Shown here: positions 42,056 to 49,758 of the stretch, piece after piece
Position numbering within the stretch: position 1 is the stretch's first letter
Layout: every line of letters begins with the position of its first letter
DNA from: RUG420 sp045642465
GTDB lineage: Bacteria; Bacillota; Clostridia; Oscillospirales; Acutalibacteraceae
Assembly: GCA_045642465.1 (NCBI GenBank)
Contig: JAZUIY010000015.1
Coordinates: forward strand, 1-64,000
Direction of reading: 5' to 3'
DNA: 64,000 nucleotides
Notes under the pieces: generated by a model
Seen by the model: only the letters and a program-made list of their open reading frames with translations
Told to the model about the DNA's origin: nothing
Database searches by the model: none
Position numbers and translations under genes: made by a program

Positions 42056-42148
42056 TTACTGTTCTTTTAGCAATTGCATGAACTCTTCTGCTACTAAGTA
42101 TAAACCAACTGGTTCTGTGAGGATAGAGAAAAGAGAATATTTATTCAT
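42056..42148 (-). CDS. Possible 30-residue peptide, unknown
   Basis: ATG at 42148 lies 3 bases after the minor pilin stop and opens a frame ending at TAA 42056-42058 (MNKYSLFSILTEPVGLYLVA...). The peptide is mostly hydrophobic with an acidic/polar end. There is only a weak ribosome binding site (AGAAG). It could be translated by re-initiation, or be chance. Confidence 0.35.
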   Translation of the reverse strand: MNKYSLFSILTEPVGLYLVAEEFMQLLKEQ

Positions 42149-42151
42149 CTT

Positions 42152-42880
42152 CTAAACATTTTCCTCACGTTCTCTACGTCTAAGCAGAAGGATAATAATC
42201 ATACCAATGAATCCAAGTCCCAGTACACAGGACCAAAGCAAAACCTGATTTTCATCTCCGGTGTTTACCGTGGATTTCGTGGTGGCCGTAACGTTGGTCG
42301 AATTGGAAGATTTGCCAGGGGTTACGCTGGAACCAGAATTATTATTGTTATTCTTATTATCGTTGTTAATATCTGGTTTAGTAGGGTTATCAGATGGTTC
42401 TTCATTAGTGCCTGTTATTGCATATTCACACTTAACACCATTCACATCGTCTTCCGAAGTTATTAGCAACTTCAAATCCGGATCTGTGCAAGTATATGGA
42501 ATAACAATCAGGCTGTTGTCTGCACCCGCTTTCACAAAGAAACCGAAGTCATAAACCTTTGCTTCCAGGTTATTGGAACCGTCTTCTCGTAGCTGATATA
42601 GCTTGTAATCATAAGTTCCAGGTTCCGTAAAGCTTAAGGTAAACGATTTGTCTGTATTACCAATCAGTAGAACTGTATCGCCATCCGGTAATACATCATT
42701 GTCTCCTTGTGGGACAAGCTTATAGGTGTAGGACTGGGCATCAACGATGCCGTGTATTGTTTGGGAAACGACAATACTGGCTTGAACAGCTTGCGCTGCG
42801 TTGGCGCCCACCGCAAAAGCGGTCATGCAAATCATTACTAGAGCAGTTATTACAGAGAGCGCTTTGTTAAGCAGTCTCAT
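42152..42880 (-). CDS. Minor/basal pilin subunit with sorting signal
   Basis: A 242-residue cell-surface protein: signal peptide (residues 1-28, ending NANA), a pilin-like beta domain (TYKLVPQGD, FTLSFTEPGTYDYKLYQL, VYDFGFFVKAG), an Asn/Ser/Thr-rich stalk (about residues 160-205), then VNTGDE, a hydrophobic span and RRRERE. NTGDE replaces the canonical LPxTG. The FctB-like size and place beside the sortase suggest a basal or ancillary pilin. Its start overlaps the sortase stop by 14 bases. Confidence 0.82.
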   Translation of the reverse strand: MRLLNKALSVITALVMICMTAFAVGANAAQAVQASIVVSQTIHGIVDAQSYTYKLVPQGDNDVLPDGDTVLLIGNTDKSFTLSFTEPGTYDYKLYQLREDGSNNLEAKVYDFGFFVKAGADNSLIVIPYTCTDPDLKLLITSEDDVNGVKCEYAITGTNEEPSDNPTKPDINNDNKNNNNNSGSSVTPGKSSNSTNVTATTKSTVNTGDENQVLLWSCVLGLGFIGMIIILLLRRREREENV

Positions 42881-43877
42881 CTGTACTCTCCTCTTCTTCG
42901 TCCAAAGTCTTCTGTTTCCGCCAGTAGCGGTCTGTCACAAGACGTTCAATTAAATAAATAAGTAAGATAATGAGCAGTAATCCAAGAATCCAAACAAACT
43001 TTGGTAGGCTCTCGAGCCAGCTCTTGAAGCTACTCTGGTCAATGCCTGTTCCGGTATTCGCCACTTTTTCTTCTTCTTGGTAAGGGTTGTCAAACGTACT
43101 GTCAACAATCTTTCCTATCAGAATGAATCTTCCGTTGGTAATATCAGCGGAGCAAGTACTCATTACTACTATGTGGTCATTTGTTGTAAGACCCAGGTCA
43201 CGGTAGTGTTTTGCGTGCTCTTTAATGTAGTTCAAGTAGTCTTGCTTTAACTGTTCTGTTCCAACGCCCGGGCGATACAGTGTTGTATCATAGGCATCGA
43301 CTTCCATATATGCGGCAATTTCTAATCCGTGGTTTTTGCCACTAAAGAAGATGTCGCCATATTGATGTGAATCAAAATACGATTTGTCTCCAAACTTATC
43401 AATGTCGCCAAACATTACTGAGTGTTCCATATGGTGTCCAAAGATAATCGTATTAAAATCTGAGAAGTCTCTTTTGTTCCTCCAGTCCAGGAATAAGGAT
43501 CCGGAGGCTTTTGTTTGTTTCTTTACGTCAGTTGAAATATATTCATCATTACTCTTTTCTGATTTAATCAGCGGATAATCAATTCCTGTTCCGTATACCG
43601 TAAGCCATCCAAGTACATCTGGATTGATTGCTACCAGCTCATCAAACGTTTCTGTGTGATGCTCCGTAGGCTTATACATGATGTACTCTTCTTTGCTTGC
43701 TGATTCATATACGTTGTTGGAATCGTACCAGGCATAGCCTGCAATAATGATCAACCAGACCAATAAAACGAGTAACAAAAAGTCTATAAACCGGCTAAGT
43801 GACCGCACGACCCTCTTACCGGCCATTTCAGTTTTCGAAATAGTGGATAAGTCTTTCATGGCCGCTCGGTCACCCAT
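42867..43877 (-). CDS. Class B sortase, pilus-associated
   Basis: A 336-residue transpeptidase with transmembrane segments near residues 31-48 and 293-312. The class B catalytic set is present: His148 in IIFGHHME, Cys242 in VVMSTCSAD and Arg250. Upstream motifs LGWLTVYGTGIDYPL and SGSLFLDWRNKRDFSDFN are class B hallmarks. The second, C-terminal membrane segment is typical of pilus-assembling sortases. It lies between the major and minor pilin genes, as in FCT-type pilus islands of Streptococcus pyogenes, which also use class B enzymes. Confidence 0.93.
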   Translation of the reverse strand: MGDRAAMKDLSTISKTEMAGKRVVRSLSRFIDFLLLVLLVWLIIIAGYAWYDSNNVYESASKEEYIMYKPTEHHTETFDELVAINPDVLGWLTVYGTGIDYPLIKSEKSNDEYISTDVKKQTKASGSLFLDWRNKRDFSDFNTIIFGHHMEHSVMFGDIDKFGDKSYFDSHQYGDIFFSGKNHGLEIAAYMEVDAYDTTLYRPGVGTEQLKQDYLNYIKEHAKHYRDLGLTTNDHIVVMSTCSADITNGRFILIGKIVDSTFDNPYQEEEKVANTGTGIDQSSFKSWLESLPKFVWILGLLLIILLIYLIERLVTDRYWRKQKTLDEEEESTDETA

Positions 43878-44058
43878 TTCTTTTTCCGAAGCAAGCGGCT
43901 CAGCTCGAAGGCCTCGCCGCTCACCCGATTTTTATTTATCTGTTAACCCCTAATTTAACAAATCTTAAGAATTAACATTTTGTTTAGTAATTAATATTAA
44001 TTAACTATATTAATCTCTGACCAATTGTCATTTTAACATGTAATTAACTAACTGTTAA

Positions 44059-45285
44059 TTATTCGTTTTCCTGACGACGGCGTACTACGTATGCAGTCAT
44101 GCCACCAGCAGCAACTACTGCGAGGATGATGTACGGAGCATTGTTGATCAGGATACCAGTTGGAGTAACGTCTTCATTGGTATTCTTATTGGTAAATGCA
44201 GCGCTATTTACACCATCTGCTACCAGAACCTCAGCCTTAGTATTGATGCCCTTTCTCTCTGCATTATATGCAACTGCTTCAGCTTCAACATTCTGGCCCC
44301 ATTCGGTTACAGCAAGAGATGCAGCGTAATCGGCAAAAGCAGCATCTGCTTCCAAATTTTCAGTAAGAGTACAAACCGTACCAATCGGTGCGTTATATAC
44401 AGCTACCTTGTCGTTATGAGCAAGAGCAATACTTGCATAATTTCCAGTAACATCGGTCCATACTTTTTCAGAAGCATCATATACATAAACTTTAACTGCA
44501 TTCTTCATTGCATCAGTAGCACCAATGGCACCGGCAAAATCAATGTCAAGAGCAAATGGGAATGCGTGTTCCAAATCGCCATATTCTCCAGTAACGGTCT
44601 TAGTACCTACGAAAGAAGCATAAGATTCGTCTACGCCTTCAGTTGTCGGGTCATCCGTAATGTCTTCTGGACCATCAGGAACTTCGTCGGTGTAAGCAGT
44701 CTTGGTGTAGGTGTTTTCAAACAGAACACCAGAAGCAGCTGCGTCGGTATTTTCAACTGTAGTACCTTCGTTATATTCTTCCGGTTCGCCTGGGTCACCA
44801 GCGTCAACTTTTTCATTAGTTGCTTTATCTTCTACTGCAATTCTTTCAACAGTAAAGCCTCCATCATCGGCATTTTTTACCCAAACCATAAGTTCATAGG
44901 TGTTCTTATCATAAGTCATGCCTGCAGTTTCAGCATCATTTTCAGTAACTTCATACTTATAGACACCTGCTGCGTTCCAGTCAGCATCACTAAGATCATA
45001 AGATGTGGTTTTAATGATATAACCATCGGCATCGGTATCTTCTTCTCCGTTCATTGTAACGGTCAAAGGAGCAATCTTAGGAGCATTTGTGGTCTTTTCT
45101 GTAAAGTTAAAGGTAAAGTTTTCAGGCGCTGCTAAACCCTGTGCAATGTTCAACTGTTTGGAAACATAGATTTCTGTTCCTTCTGTTTCTACTGGGTCAG
45201 CTGCGAATGCGGATACGCCCATGGTTGCCATGAGGGCTGTTGCACAAGCTACGGATGTGATTTTAGTGAATACGTTGGATTTCAT
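44059..45285 (-). CDS. Major pilin, FctA-like, isopeptide-domain backbone subunit
   Basis: A 408-residue precursor with signal peptide (residues 1-28, SAFA-A). The N-terminal domain (about 35-200) follows the FctA/Spy0128 pattern: KQLNIAQG, FTFNFTEKT, GVYKYEVTEND, TYELMVWVKN and GVLFENTYTK, where the Lys and Asn form intramolecular isopeptide bonds in known pilins. A second similar domain (SYASFVGTKTVTGEYGDLEH ... AAFTNKNTNE) follows. The sorting tail is VTPTGI, hydrophobic span, RRRQE. AAGGAGG precedes ATG 45285. It should polymerise into the shaft via the neighbouring sortase. Confidence 0.88.
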   Translation of the reverse strand: MKSNVFTKITSVACATALMATMGVSAFAADPVETEGTEIYVSKQLNIAQGLAAPENFTFNFTEKTTNAPKIAPLTVTMNGEEDTDADGYIIKTTSYDLSDADWNAAGVYKYEVTENDAETAGMTYDKNTYELMVWVKNADDGGFTVERIAVEDKATNEKVDAGDPGEPEEYNEGTTVENTDAAASGVLFENTYTKTAYTDEVPDGPEDITDDPTTEGVDESYASFVGTKTVTGEYGDLEHAFPFALDIDFAGAIGATDAMKNAVKVYVYDASEKVWTDVTGNYASIALAHNDKVAVYNAPIGTVCTLTENLEADAAFADYAASLAVTEWGQNVEAEAVAYNAERKGINTKAEVLVADGVNSAAFTNKNTNEDVTPTGILINNAPYIILAVVAAGGMTAYVVRRRQENE

Positions 45286-45313
45286 TTAGGGGTCCTCCTT
45301 AAAAAATGTAGGG

Positions 45314-45832
45314 TTAGAAGTTTCTTCGACGAGCTATTGTCATAATCTCGCCTAGGGTGTCTGATGCTTTCACAGCTCCGAATATTCTGGAGTCGGTGGC
45401 GTTTTCACGGTTGTCACCGAGTAAGAAGATTTCACCGGATTTTAGGGTAATCGGGAAATCTACGCCTCCTTCATAAGGGAGTGTTACTTGCGTTTTGTCG
45501 GGTTCTACTTGGCGGTTGCCATTGATGTAAAGTCCGTCTCCTTTGATATCTACTGTGTCGCCTTCCTTAGCAACCACTCTAAGCACATGCACTTTATCTT
45601 TGTACTTGATGGCTACCAGGTCGGTAGCTACATACCGTTTATCTAACCGGTAGTAGATTACTACATCGCCATCCCGAACGTAGGGGTCCATGGATAAGTT
45701 GTTGTAGCGGGTGATACCAAAGAGAAACGTGAAGAGTAACACGATCATTAGGAGAATTGATAGAATCTTAATTAATAAGTGAAACAAGTCTTCCCAAACG
45801 CTGGGTACCTGTTTCTTCTTTTGTTCTCCCAT
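45314..45832 (-). CDS. Signal peptidase I-like protein, SipA-like pilus chaperone (Lys missing)
   Basis: A 172-residue type I signal peptidase homologue with one transmembrane segment (about residues 19-40). Ser47 in NNLSMDP is at the catalytic serine place, and the C-terminal box GDNRENATDSR is intact. The catalytic Lys of the usual VKR motif is Leu84 (VHVLRVVAKEGD), checked in the DNA as CTT. Streptococcal SipA, encoded in FCT pilus loci, has also lost its dyad and acts as a pilus assembly factor. ATG 45832 follows AAAGGAGG; an in-frame ATG at 45859 lacks a site. First gene of the pilus operon. Confidence 0.88.
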   Translation of the reverse strand: MGEQKKKQVPSVWEDLFHLLIKILSILLMIVLLFTFLFGITRYNNLSMDPYVRDGDVVIYYRLDKRYVATDLVAIKYKDKVHVLRVVAKEGDTVDIKGDGLYINGNRQVEPDKTQVTLPYEGGVDFPITLKSGEIFLLGDNRENATDSRIFGAVKASDTLGEIMTIARRRNF

Positions 45833-45859
45833 TGGCGGTTCCTCCTTTTCCGAGTTCAT

Positions 45860-46416
45860 CTTTACGATCTTGGTGGTGTTTCCTCCATGTTGAATCCTTC
45901 TTTCTTTTTGTAGGGGTCTTTGCTGTGTGTAGGGTTTGTAGGATTTTCCTTCAGCCGCTTAGGGGATGCAGCGAAAGGAGAATTCAGATTGGGTTGCCTC
46001 ATTTCGTGAGGTCTTCTCTGTGACTTCATAGTACCCGAGGCAAGGGTGAATGTACACAAAAAAGGTGTACTTTTCACATAGTTTCTTATCTTTTATTTAC
46101 AACAGGAACCACAGGCGCTGTTTTGTTGTGCAATTTGACCATAGAAAACGGTTTTCAGTTGTCCAACCGTCACATTTGGCCTGAACATCTTTTCAAGCTA
46201 CTTTTTTAGCTTGCACAAATGTGCACTTTTTTCATATGCGTAAAAACCACGTAGTTATGCGGTTTTTGTGTATTTTACTACATGTAAATATTTACATGTA
46301 GGGACTTACAGAGGGGTGTTTTTAGGCTCAAAAGTGCTCTTTTTTGTCCTGTTTTGGCTTCGTCAAAATAACCAACATGTTATGTAGTACATGTCATGTT
46401 TGACACGTTTTTACGT
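45860..46416. other. Long intergenic control region of the pilus operon
   Basis: No convincing gene in about 560 bases. It contains several dyads: GTACAC/GTGTAC (46052-46070), CAAGCTA/TAGCTTG (46194-46213), AAAAACC/GGTTTTT (46244-46267), a 24-bp palindrome (46278-46301) and inverted AACATG/CATGTT (46374-46400). A minus-strand promoter candidate, TTGGAC-17-TATGGT, sits near 46138-46166. A 71-codon minus frame ends at 45862 but lacks a ribosome binding site. Confidence 0.5.
46278..46301. promoter_or_regulatory. 24-bp perfect palindrome
   Basis: CTACATGTAAAT joined to ATTTACATGTAG is a perfect palindrome. Related ACATGT motifs recur at 46374-46400 and AACATGTAA at about 44034-44042 upstream of the pilus sortase. 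Probably an operator for a dimeric regulator. Confidence 0.65.
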
Positions 46417-46454
46417 GAAAAGCCCCACCTTTTTACCAGGTGGGGCTCTTTTTG
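46417..46454. terminator. Terminator of the metal-efflux operon
   Basis: AGCCCCACCT/AGGTGGGGCT stem with T-rich flanks on both strands, about 40 bases beyond the ArsR stop. Confidence 0.88.
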
Positions 46455-46494
46455 AGGTTGTTTTCTATTGTTTCCCGGATTGCAAGGGTGTTTT

Positions 46495-46791
46495 TTACTC
46501 TGCAATATGCTCCAAACCGATGGAAAGGATGTCTTTTACGTGGTCATCTGCTAAAGAATAGTAGATTTCTTTGCCATCTCGGCGCCCTTTTACCAGCTTT
46601 GAGGTCCGAAGCGTGGATAATTGATGGGAAATTGCAGACTGTGTCATGTCCAAATGGTCTGCAAGATCGGATACATTCTCCTCTTTTTCCAGTAATTCAT
46701 ATAATATCTTGATCCGGGTAGAGTCAGAAAAGACCTTAAACAGATCCGCAAGGTCTGCTAATTCTTCTTCCTGCATATCTTTAATATCCAT
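46495..46791 (-). CDS. ArsR/SmtB family metal-sensing repressor
   Basis: A 98-residue winged-helix repressor: LADLFKVFSDSTRIKILYEL, recognition helix region MTQSAISHQLSTLR and wing GRRDGKEIYYSL. The C-terminal helix has D-x-H-x10-H-x2-E (ADDHVKDILSIGLEHIAE), the alpha5 Zn site of SmtB/CzrA. It should release DNA on Zn(II) or Co(II) binding. It follows the P-type ATPase by 9 bases and an operator-like dyad lies at the operon start. Confidence 0.93.
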   Translation of the reverse strand: MDIKDMQEEELADLADLFKVFSDSTRIKILYELLEKEENVSDLADHLDMTQSAISHQLSTLRTSKLVKGRRDGKEIYYSLADDHVKDILSIGLEHIAE

Positions 46792-46800
46792 AGTTCCCTC

Positions 46801-48681
46801 CTATATGTTCTTTACAAAGAGGCAGCGTATTGCATTTAGGATGCAAAGGATTAATACGCCAACGTCTCCAAAGATTGCCAGCCACATGGATGCAGCTCCC
46901 AAAAAACCAATAGATGCAACTACCAAACACAGTACTTTTACTACAATGGCAAAGGTTATATTGGTATATACAATGCGCATGCACTTCTTGGCAATGCGGA
47001 TTGCCTTGGCAATGTTCTTTGGGTTGTCGTCCATGAGGACAATGTCGGCAGCCTCTATGGCGGCGTCTGAGCCCAGGGCGCCCATGGCAATGCCAAGGTC
47101 GGCGCGGGCCAGAACCGGCGCGTCGTTGATTCCATCTCCCACGAAGGCAAGCTTGTTGCCTTCTTTTAAGAGGGATTCAACCTGATCCACCTTGTCTGCC
47201 GGCAACAGGTCCGAATGGACCTCGTCTATTTGCAGTTCGTTTGCTACCTGAGTGGCTACCTTGTTTCGGTCTCCCGTCAGCATAACTGTCTTTAGGATAC
47301 CGGCTTCCTTGATGGCTTTGATTGCCTCTTTTGCGGTAGGCTTGATTTCATCTGCAATGGTAATGAAACCGGCGTATTGGCCGTCTAGTTCAACATAGAT
47401 GATGGTTCCGGCCTCATCCGCTTCTTTTGCGTCTGGAATTAGTTTGGTGTTACCTACCTTTACCTGGTGGCCATCCACGGTTGCTACTATTCCGTGTCCA
47501 GCAACTTCCTCTGTATCTGTAACCCGCTCCCTTTGTGGCTCTTCTTTCTTTTCTTCCTTATATGCTTCCCTCAATGCTTTTGCAATTGGATGGCTGGAAG
47601 AAAGTTCTGCATGGGCAGCGTAGTAAAGAATATCTTGGTCTGTTTCTTTATGGATATTGGTTACGGCAAAGTTTCCTTTGGTAACGGTACCGGTTTTATC
47701 AAAAGCTACGGTTTTAATTTTAGAAAGGGTTTCCATGTAGTTGGAACCCTTAATAAGGATGCCGGCATTGGATGCGCCACCGATTCCTCCGAAGAAGGAA
47801 AGCGGCACGCTAACCACAATGGCACACGGGCAACTTACTACCAAGCAGGTCAATGCCCTGTAAATCCAGTCGGATACATTTGCAGGGTTTCCTACTATTA
47901 CATTATATATAGGAGGAATGACCGCCAATGCCAATGCAAGTCCGCAGACAATTGGCGTATATACCTTAGCAAACTTGGTAATGAAGTTTTCGGATTTGGA
48001 TTTTCTGCTGGAAGCGTTCTCTACCAAATCTAAAATCTTGCTGGCGGTGGATTCCCCAAAGAGTTTGGTAGTCTTGATTTTGATTGGTCTGGTTTCATTA
48101 ATGGAACCGGAAATTATGGCGTCTCCCTGCTTTACGGTTCTAGGAAGACTTTCTCCGGTCAATGCACTGGTGTTAATGCTAGAGGTCCCTTCTAGGATTT
48201 CTCCATCAATTGGAACTTTCTCCCCTGGATTTACAACAATTATGGTCCCAATTGACAGCTCATTAGGATCTACTTGAATCAGGGCTCCGTCTTTTTCTAT
48301 GTTGGCATAGTCTGGACGGATATCCATGAGTTCGGCAATGTTCTTTCTGGATTTCCCTACGGCGTAACTTTCAAAGAGTTCTCCCAACTGGTAGAAAATC
48401 ATGACGGCAACGCCTTCGGTATATTCCCCTAGGGCTATGGCACCAATGGTGGCAATGGCCATTAAGAACTTCTCGTCCATTACCCGGCCTTGAATGATTC
48501 CCTTCCCCGCTTTTTTCAAAACATCATACCCAATGGTAAAGTATGGAACCAAGTACGCAATTAACGTTATTGGGTTAAAGATAATATTCGTATGTTCTAA
48601 GACAGCAATGATGACCGTCAGCACGATTGCCACTGCTGATCTAATTGCTAATTTTTTCTGTTTGCGGGTCATGGAATTCAC
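46801..48681 (-). CDS. P1B-type heavy-metal-translocating ATPase (Zn/Cd/Pb type)
   Basis: A 626-residue metal pump with the transmembrane CPC motif (LVVSCPCAIVVSVPLS), phosphorylation motif FDKTGTVTKG, SSHPIAKAL (HP locus) and VGDGINDAPVLARADLGIAM. The CPC motif plus a Lys/Asp-rich last segment region (IAMG...MWLAIFGDVGVLILCILN) fit the Zn2+/Cd2+/Pb2+ subgroup. It lacks the usual N-terminal HMA metal-binding domain, which is encoded as a separate gene just upstream. Confidence 0.94.
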   Translation of the reverse strand: MNSMTRKQKKLAIRSAVAIVLTVIIAVLEHTNIIFNPITLIAYLVPYFTIGYDVLKKAGKGIIQGRVMDEKFLMAIATIGAIALGEYTEGVAVMIFYQLGELFESYAVGKSRKNIAELMDIRPDYANIEKDGALIQVDPNELSIGTIIVVNPGEKVPIDGEILEGTSSINTSALTGESLPRTVKQGDAIISGSINETRPIKIKTTKLFGESTASKILDLVENASSRKSKSENFITKFAKVYTPIVCGLALALAVIPPIYNVIVGNPANVSDWIYRALTCLVVSCPCAIVVSVPLSFFGGIGGASNAGILIKGSNYMETLSKIKTVAFDKTGTVTKGNFAVTNIHKETDQDILYYAAHAELSSSHPIAKALREAYKEEKKEEPQRERVTDTEEVAGHGIVATVDGHQVKVGNTKLIPDAKEADEAGTIIYVELDGQYAGFITIADEIKPTAKEAIKAIKEAGILKTVMLTGDRNKVATQVANELQIDEVHSDLLPADKVDQVESLLKEGNKLAFVGDGINDAPVLARADLGIAMGALGSDAAIEAADIVLMDDNPKNIAKAIRIAKKCMRIVYTNITFAIVVKVLCLVVASIGFLGAASMWLAIFGDVGVLILCILNAIRCLFVKNI

Positions 48682-48738
48682 CTGCCTTTTTCTGCGCCTT
48701 TATATAGTATTTATATATACATTATATATAGGGGATTT

Positions 48739-48960
48739 TTAAAACTTGATTTCGATGTCATCGTCTACCTTTTTGCGGCAGAGTTTCAGGGCGTTTTTCA
48801 GGAGCTTTGCTTCATCTGCGCCCTCTTCAAAATCTATGGTGACTTTTTGCAGCATGTAGTTTACCTGGGCATCATTGATTCCGGTAATGTTCTTTAAAAC
48901 GCCTTCCATCTTTACACCGCAAGCTGCGCAGTCTACATAGATTTCATATTGTTTTTTCAT
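48739..48960 (-). CDS. Free-standing heavy-metal-associated (HMA) domain protein
   Basis: A 73-residue protein with the HMA fold and metal motif VDCAACGVKMEG (C-x-x-C) near residues 11-14, a variant of GMxCxxC. AAGGAGG fixes ATG 48960; earlier in-frame starts (to 49041) overlap the promoter. It is likely the detached N-terminal domain or metallochaperone of the ATPase encoded about 57 bases downstream, and is the first gene of the operon. Confidence 0.88.
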   Translation of the reverse strand: MKKQYEIYVDCAACGVKMEGVLKNITGINDAQVNYMLQKVTIDFEEGADEAKLLKNALKLCRKKVDDDIEIKF

Positions 48961-48980
48961 GGAGATTCCTCCTTGTTGAA

Positions 48981-49041
48981 TAATTGAACAGTTGCTCATA
49001 TGTTCTATCTTCAGTATATGCCCTTCCTTTTCCCATTGCAA
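48981..49041 (-). promoter_or_regulatory. Promoter and ArsR-type operator of the metal-efflux operon
   Basis: On the minus strand TTGCAA (49036-49041), 17 bases, TATACT (49013-49018). Just downstream CATATGAGCA-AC-TGTTCAATTA (48981-49002) resembles the 12-2-12 SmtB/CzrA operator (ATGAACA-nn-TGTTCAT). ArsR should repress from here. Confidence 0.82.
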
Positions 49042-49045
49042 TAGA

Positions 49046-49077
49046 AAAAGCTCATCTACTTTTGTAGATGAGCTTTC
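49046..49077 (-). terminator. Terminator after tRNA-Arg
   Basis: Perfect 13-bp stem AAAGCTCATCTAC/GTAGATGAGCTTT with T run on the minus strand. Confidence 0.9.
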
Positions 49078-49079
49078 TT

Positions 49080-49156
49080 TGGCGTCCCAGAGAGGAATCG
49101 AACCCCCGGCCTTCCCCTTAGGAGGGGGACGCTCTATCCTACTGAGCTACTGAGAC
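49080..49156 (-). tRNA. tRNA-Arg (anticodon CCU)
   Basis: On the minus strand the cloverleaf is complete. The acceptor GTCTCAG pairs with CTGGGAC (one T-G), the D arm is GCTC...GAGC, the anticodon arm is TCCCC-CTCCTAA-GGGGA with anticodon CCT, and the T arm is GGGGG-TTCGATT-CCTCT. The discriminator G is followed by an encoded CCA. It reads AGG codons. A terminator follows immediately. No integrated element uses it. Confidence 0.95.
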
Positions 49157-49188
49157 ACAACGGGATTATTATAAACCATTTAGGGTAA

Positions 49189-49222
49189 AAAACAAGCCAC
49201 CCGGGTTGGGTGGCTTGTTTTG
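49189..49222 (-). terminator. Terminator of the SLH/lipase operon
   Basis: ACAAGCCACCC/GGGTGGCTTGT with T run on the minus strand. Confidence 0.88.
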
Positions 49223-49275
49223 AGTTTTCTTTATTTGCCTTTGTTTATCTATTTGATTTCTTTTTGTCTGGCCTT

Positions 49276-49737
49276 TTATTTGAGGTCAAATACGTTGGCT
49301 GGAATCTTGCCGTTTTCACCGAGGCAGATCATAGCAACGTAGTTGCCCTTGGTCTGGATGGTAGCGTTCTTGGCCCAGATTTCTGCGCCGTCGTCTACGT
49401 TAGGGTCTACTACGGAGCCCTTGTCAATGCGGGCCTGGAAAATGTCTACTACCTTGTCTACGTCTTCGAAGTTGGTTACTTCAACGAGGCAAACTTCGGT
49501 AGGACCGCCGGTAGCATAGGACATGTAGAGAACTTCCTGTTCCAGATCAATGTTATTAAGACCGGTGTAGAACCCGTCAATGCAAGTCTGATCCGTTTCG
49601 TGATACAGGTCGATTGTTTCTGTCTGGGCCTTCATCAAGCTATCATAGACTTTGTTCAAGTCTTTGCTTGCTTCTCCGCATGCTGCGAAAGAAAGTAACA
49701 TTACAAGGGCGAGAATTACAGGAATAATACGTTTCAT
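49276..49737 (-). CDS. Lipoprotein, DUF4358-like
   Basis: A 153-residue lipoprotein (lipobox SFAACG). The mature part resembles DUF4358 proteins: an early helical region, EVLYMSYATGGPTEVCLVEV, FEDVDKVVDIFQARID and the end KGNYVAMICLGENG. Role unknown. GGAGG lies 11 bases before ATG 49737. Third gene of the operon with the SLH lipoprotein and the SLH lipase-like protein. Confidence 0.8.
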   Translation of the reverse strand: MKRIIPVILALVMLLSFAACGEASKDLNKVYDSLMKAQTETIDLYHETDQTCIDGFYTGLNNIDLEQEVLYMSYATGGPTEVCLVEVTNFEDVDKVVDIFQARIDKGSVVDPNVDDGAEIWAKNATIQTKGNYVAMICLGENGKIPANVFDLK

Positions 49738-49758
49738 GTGTCGGGTTCCTCCAATCAT

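Noticed and set aside
32794..42151. Prophage or integrative element explanation for the recombinase
   Set aside because: No phage, conjugation, replication or excisionase genes are present, no tRNA is adjacent, and the flanking repeats are inverted rather than direct.
45862..46077. 71-codon minus-strand frame just before the signal-peptidase-like gene
   Set aside because: It ends close to the next start, which is suggestive, but it lacks a ribosome binding site, spans dyads likely to be regulatory and has no recognised features.
49080..49156. tRNA-Arg as an integration site
   Set aside because: No direct repeat of the tRNA 3' end or integrase lies nearby; flanks are ordinary operons with terminators.
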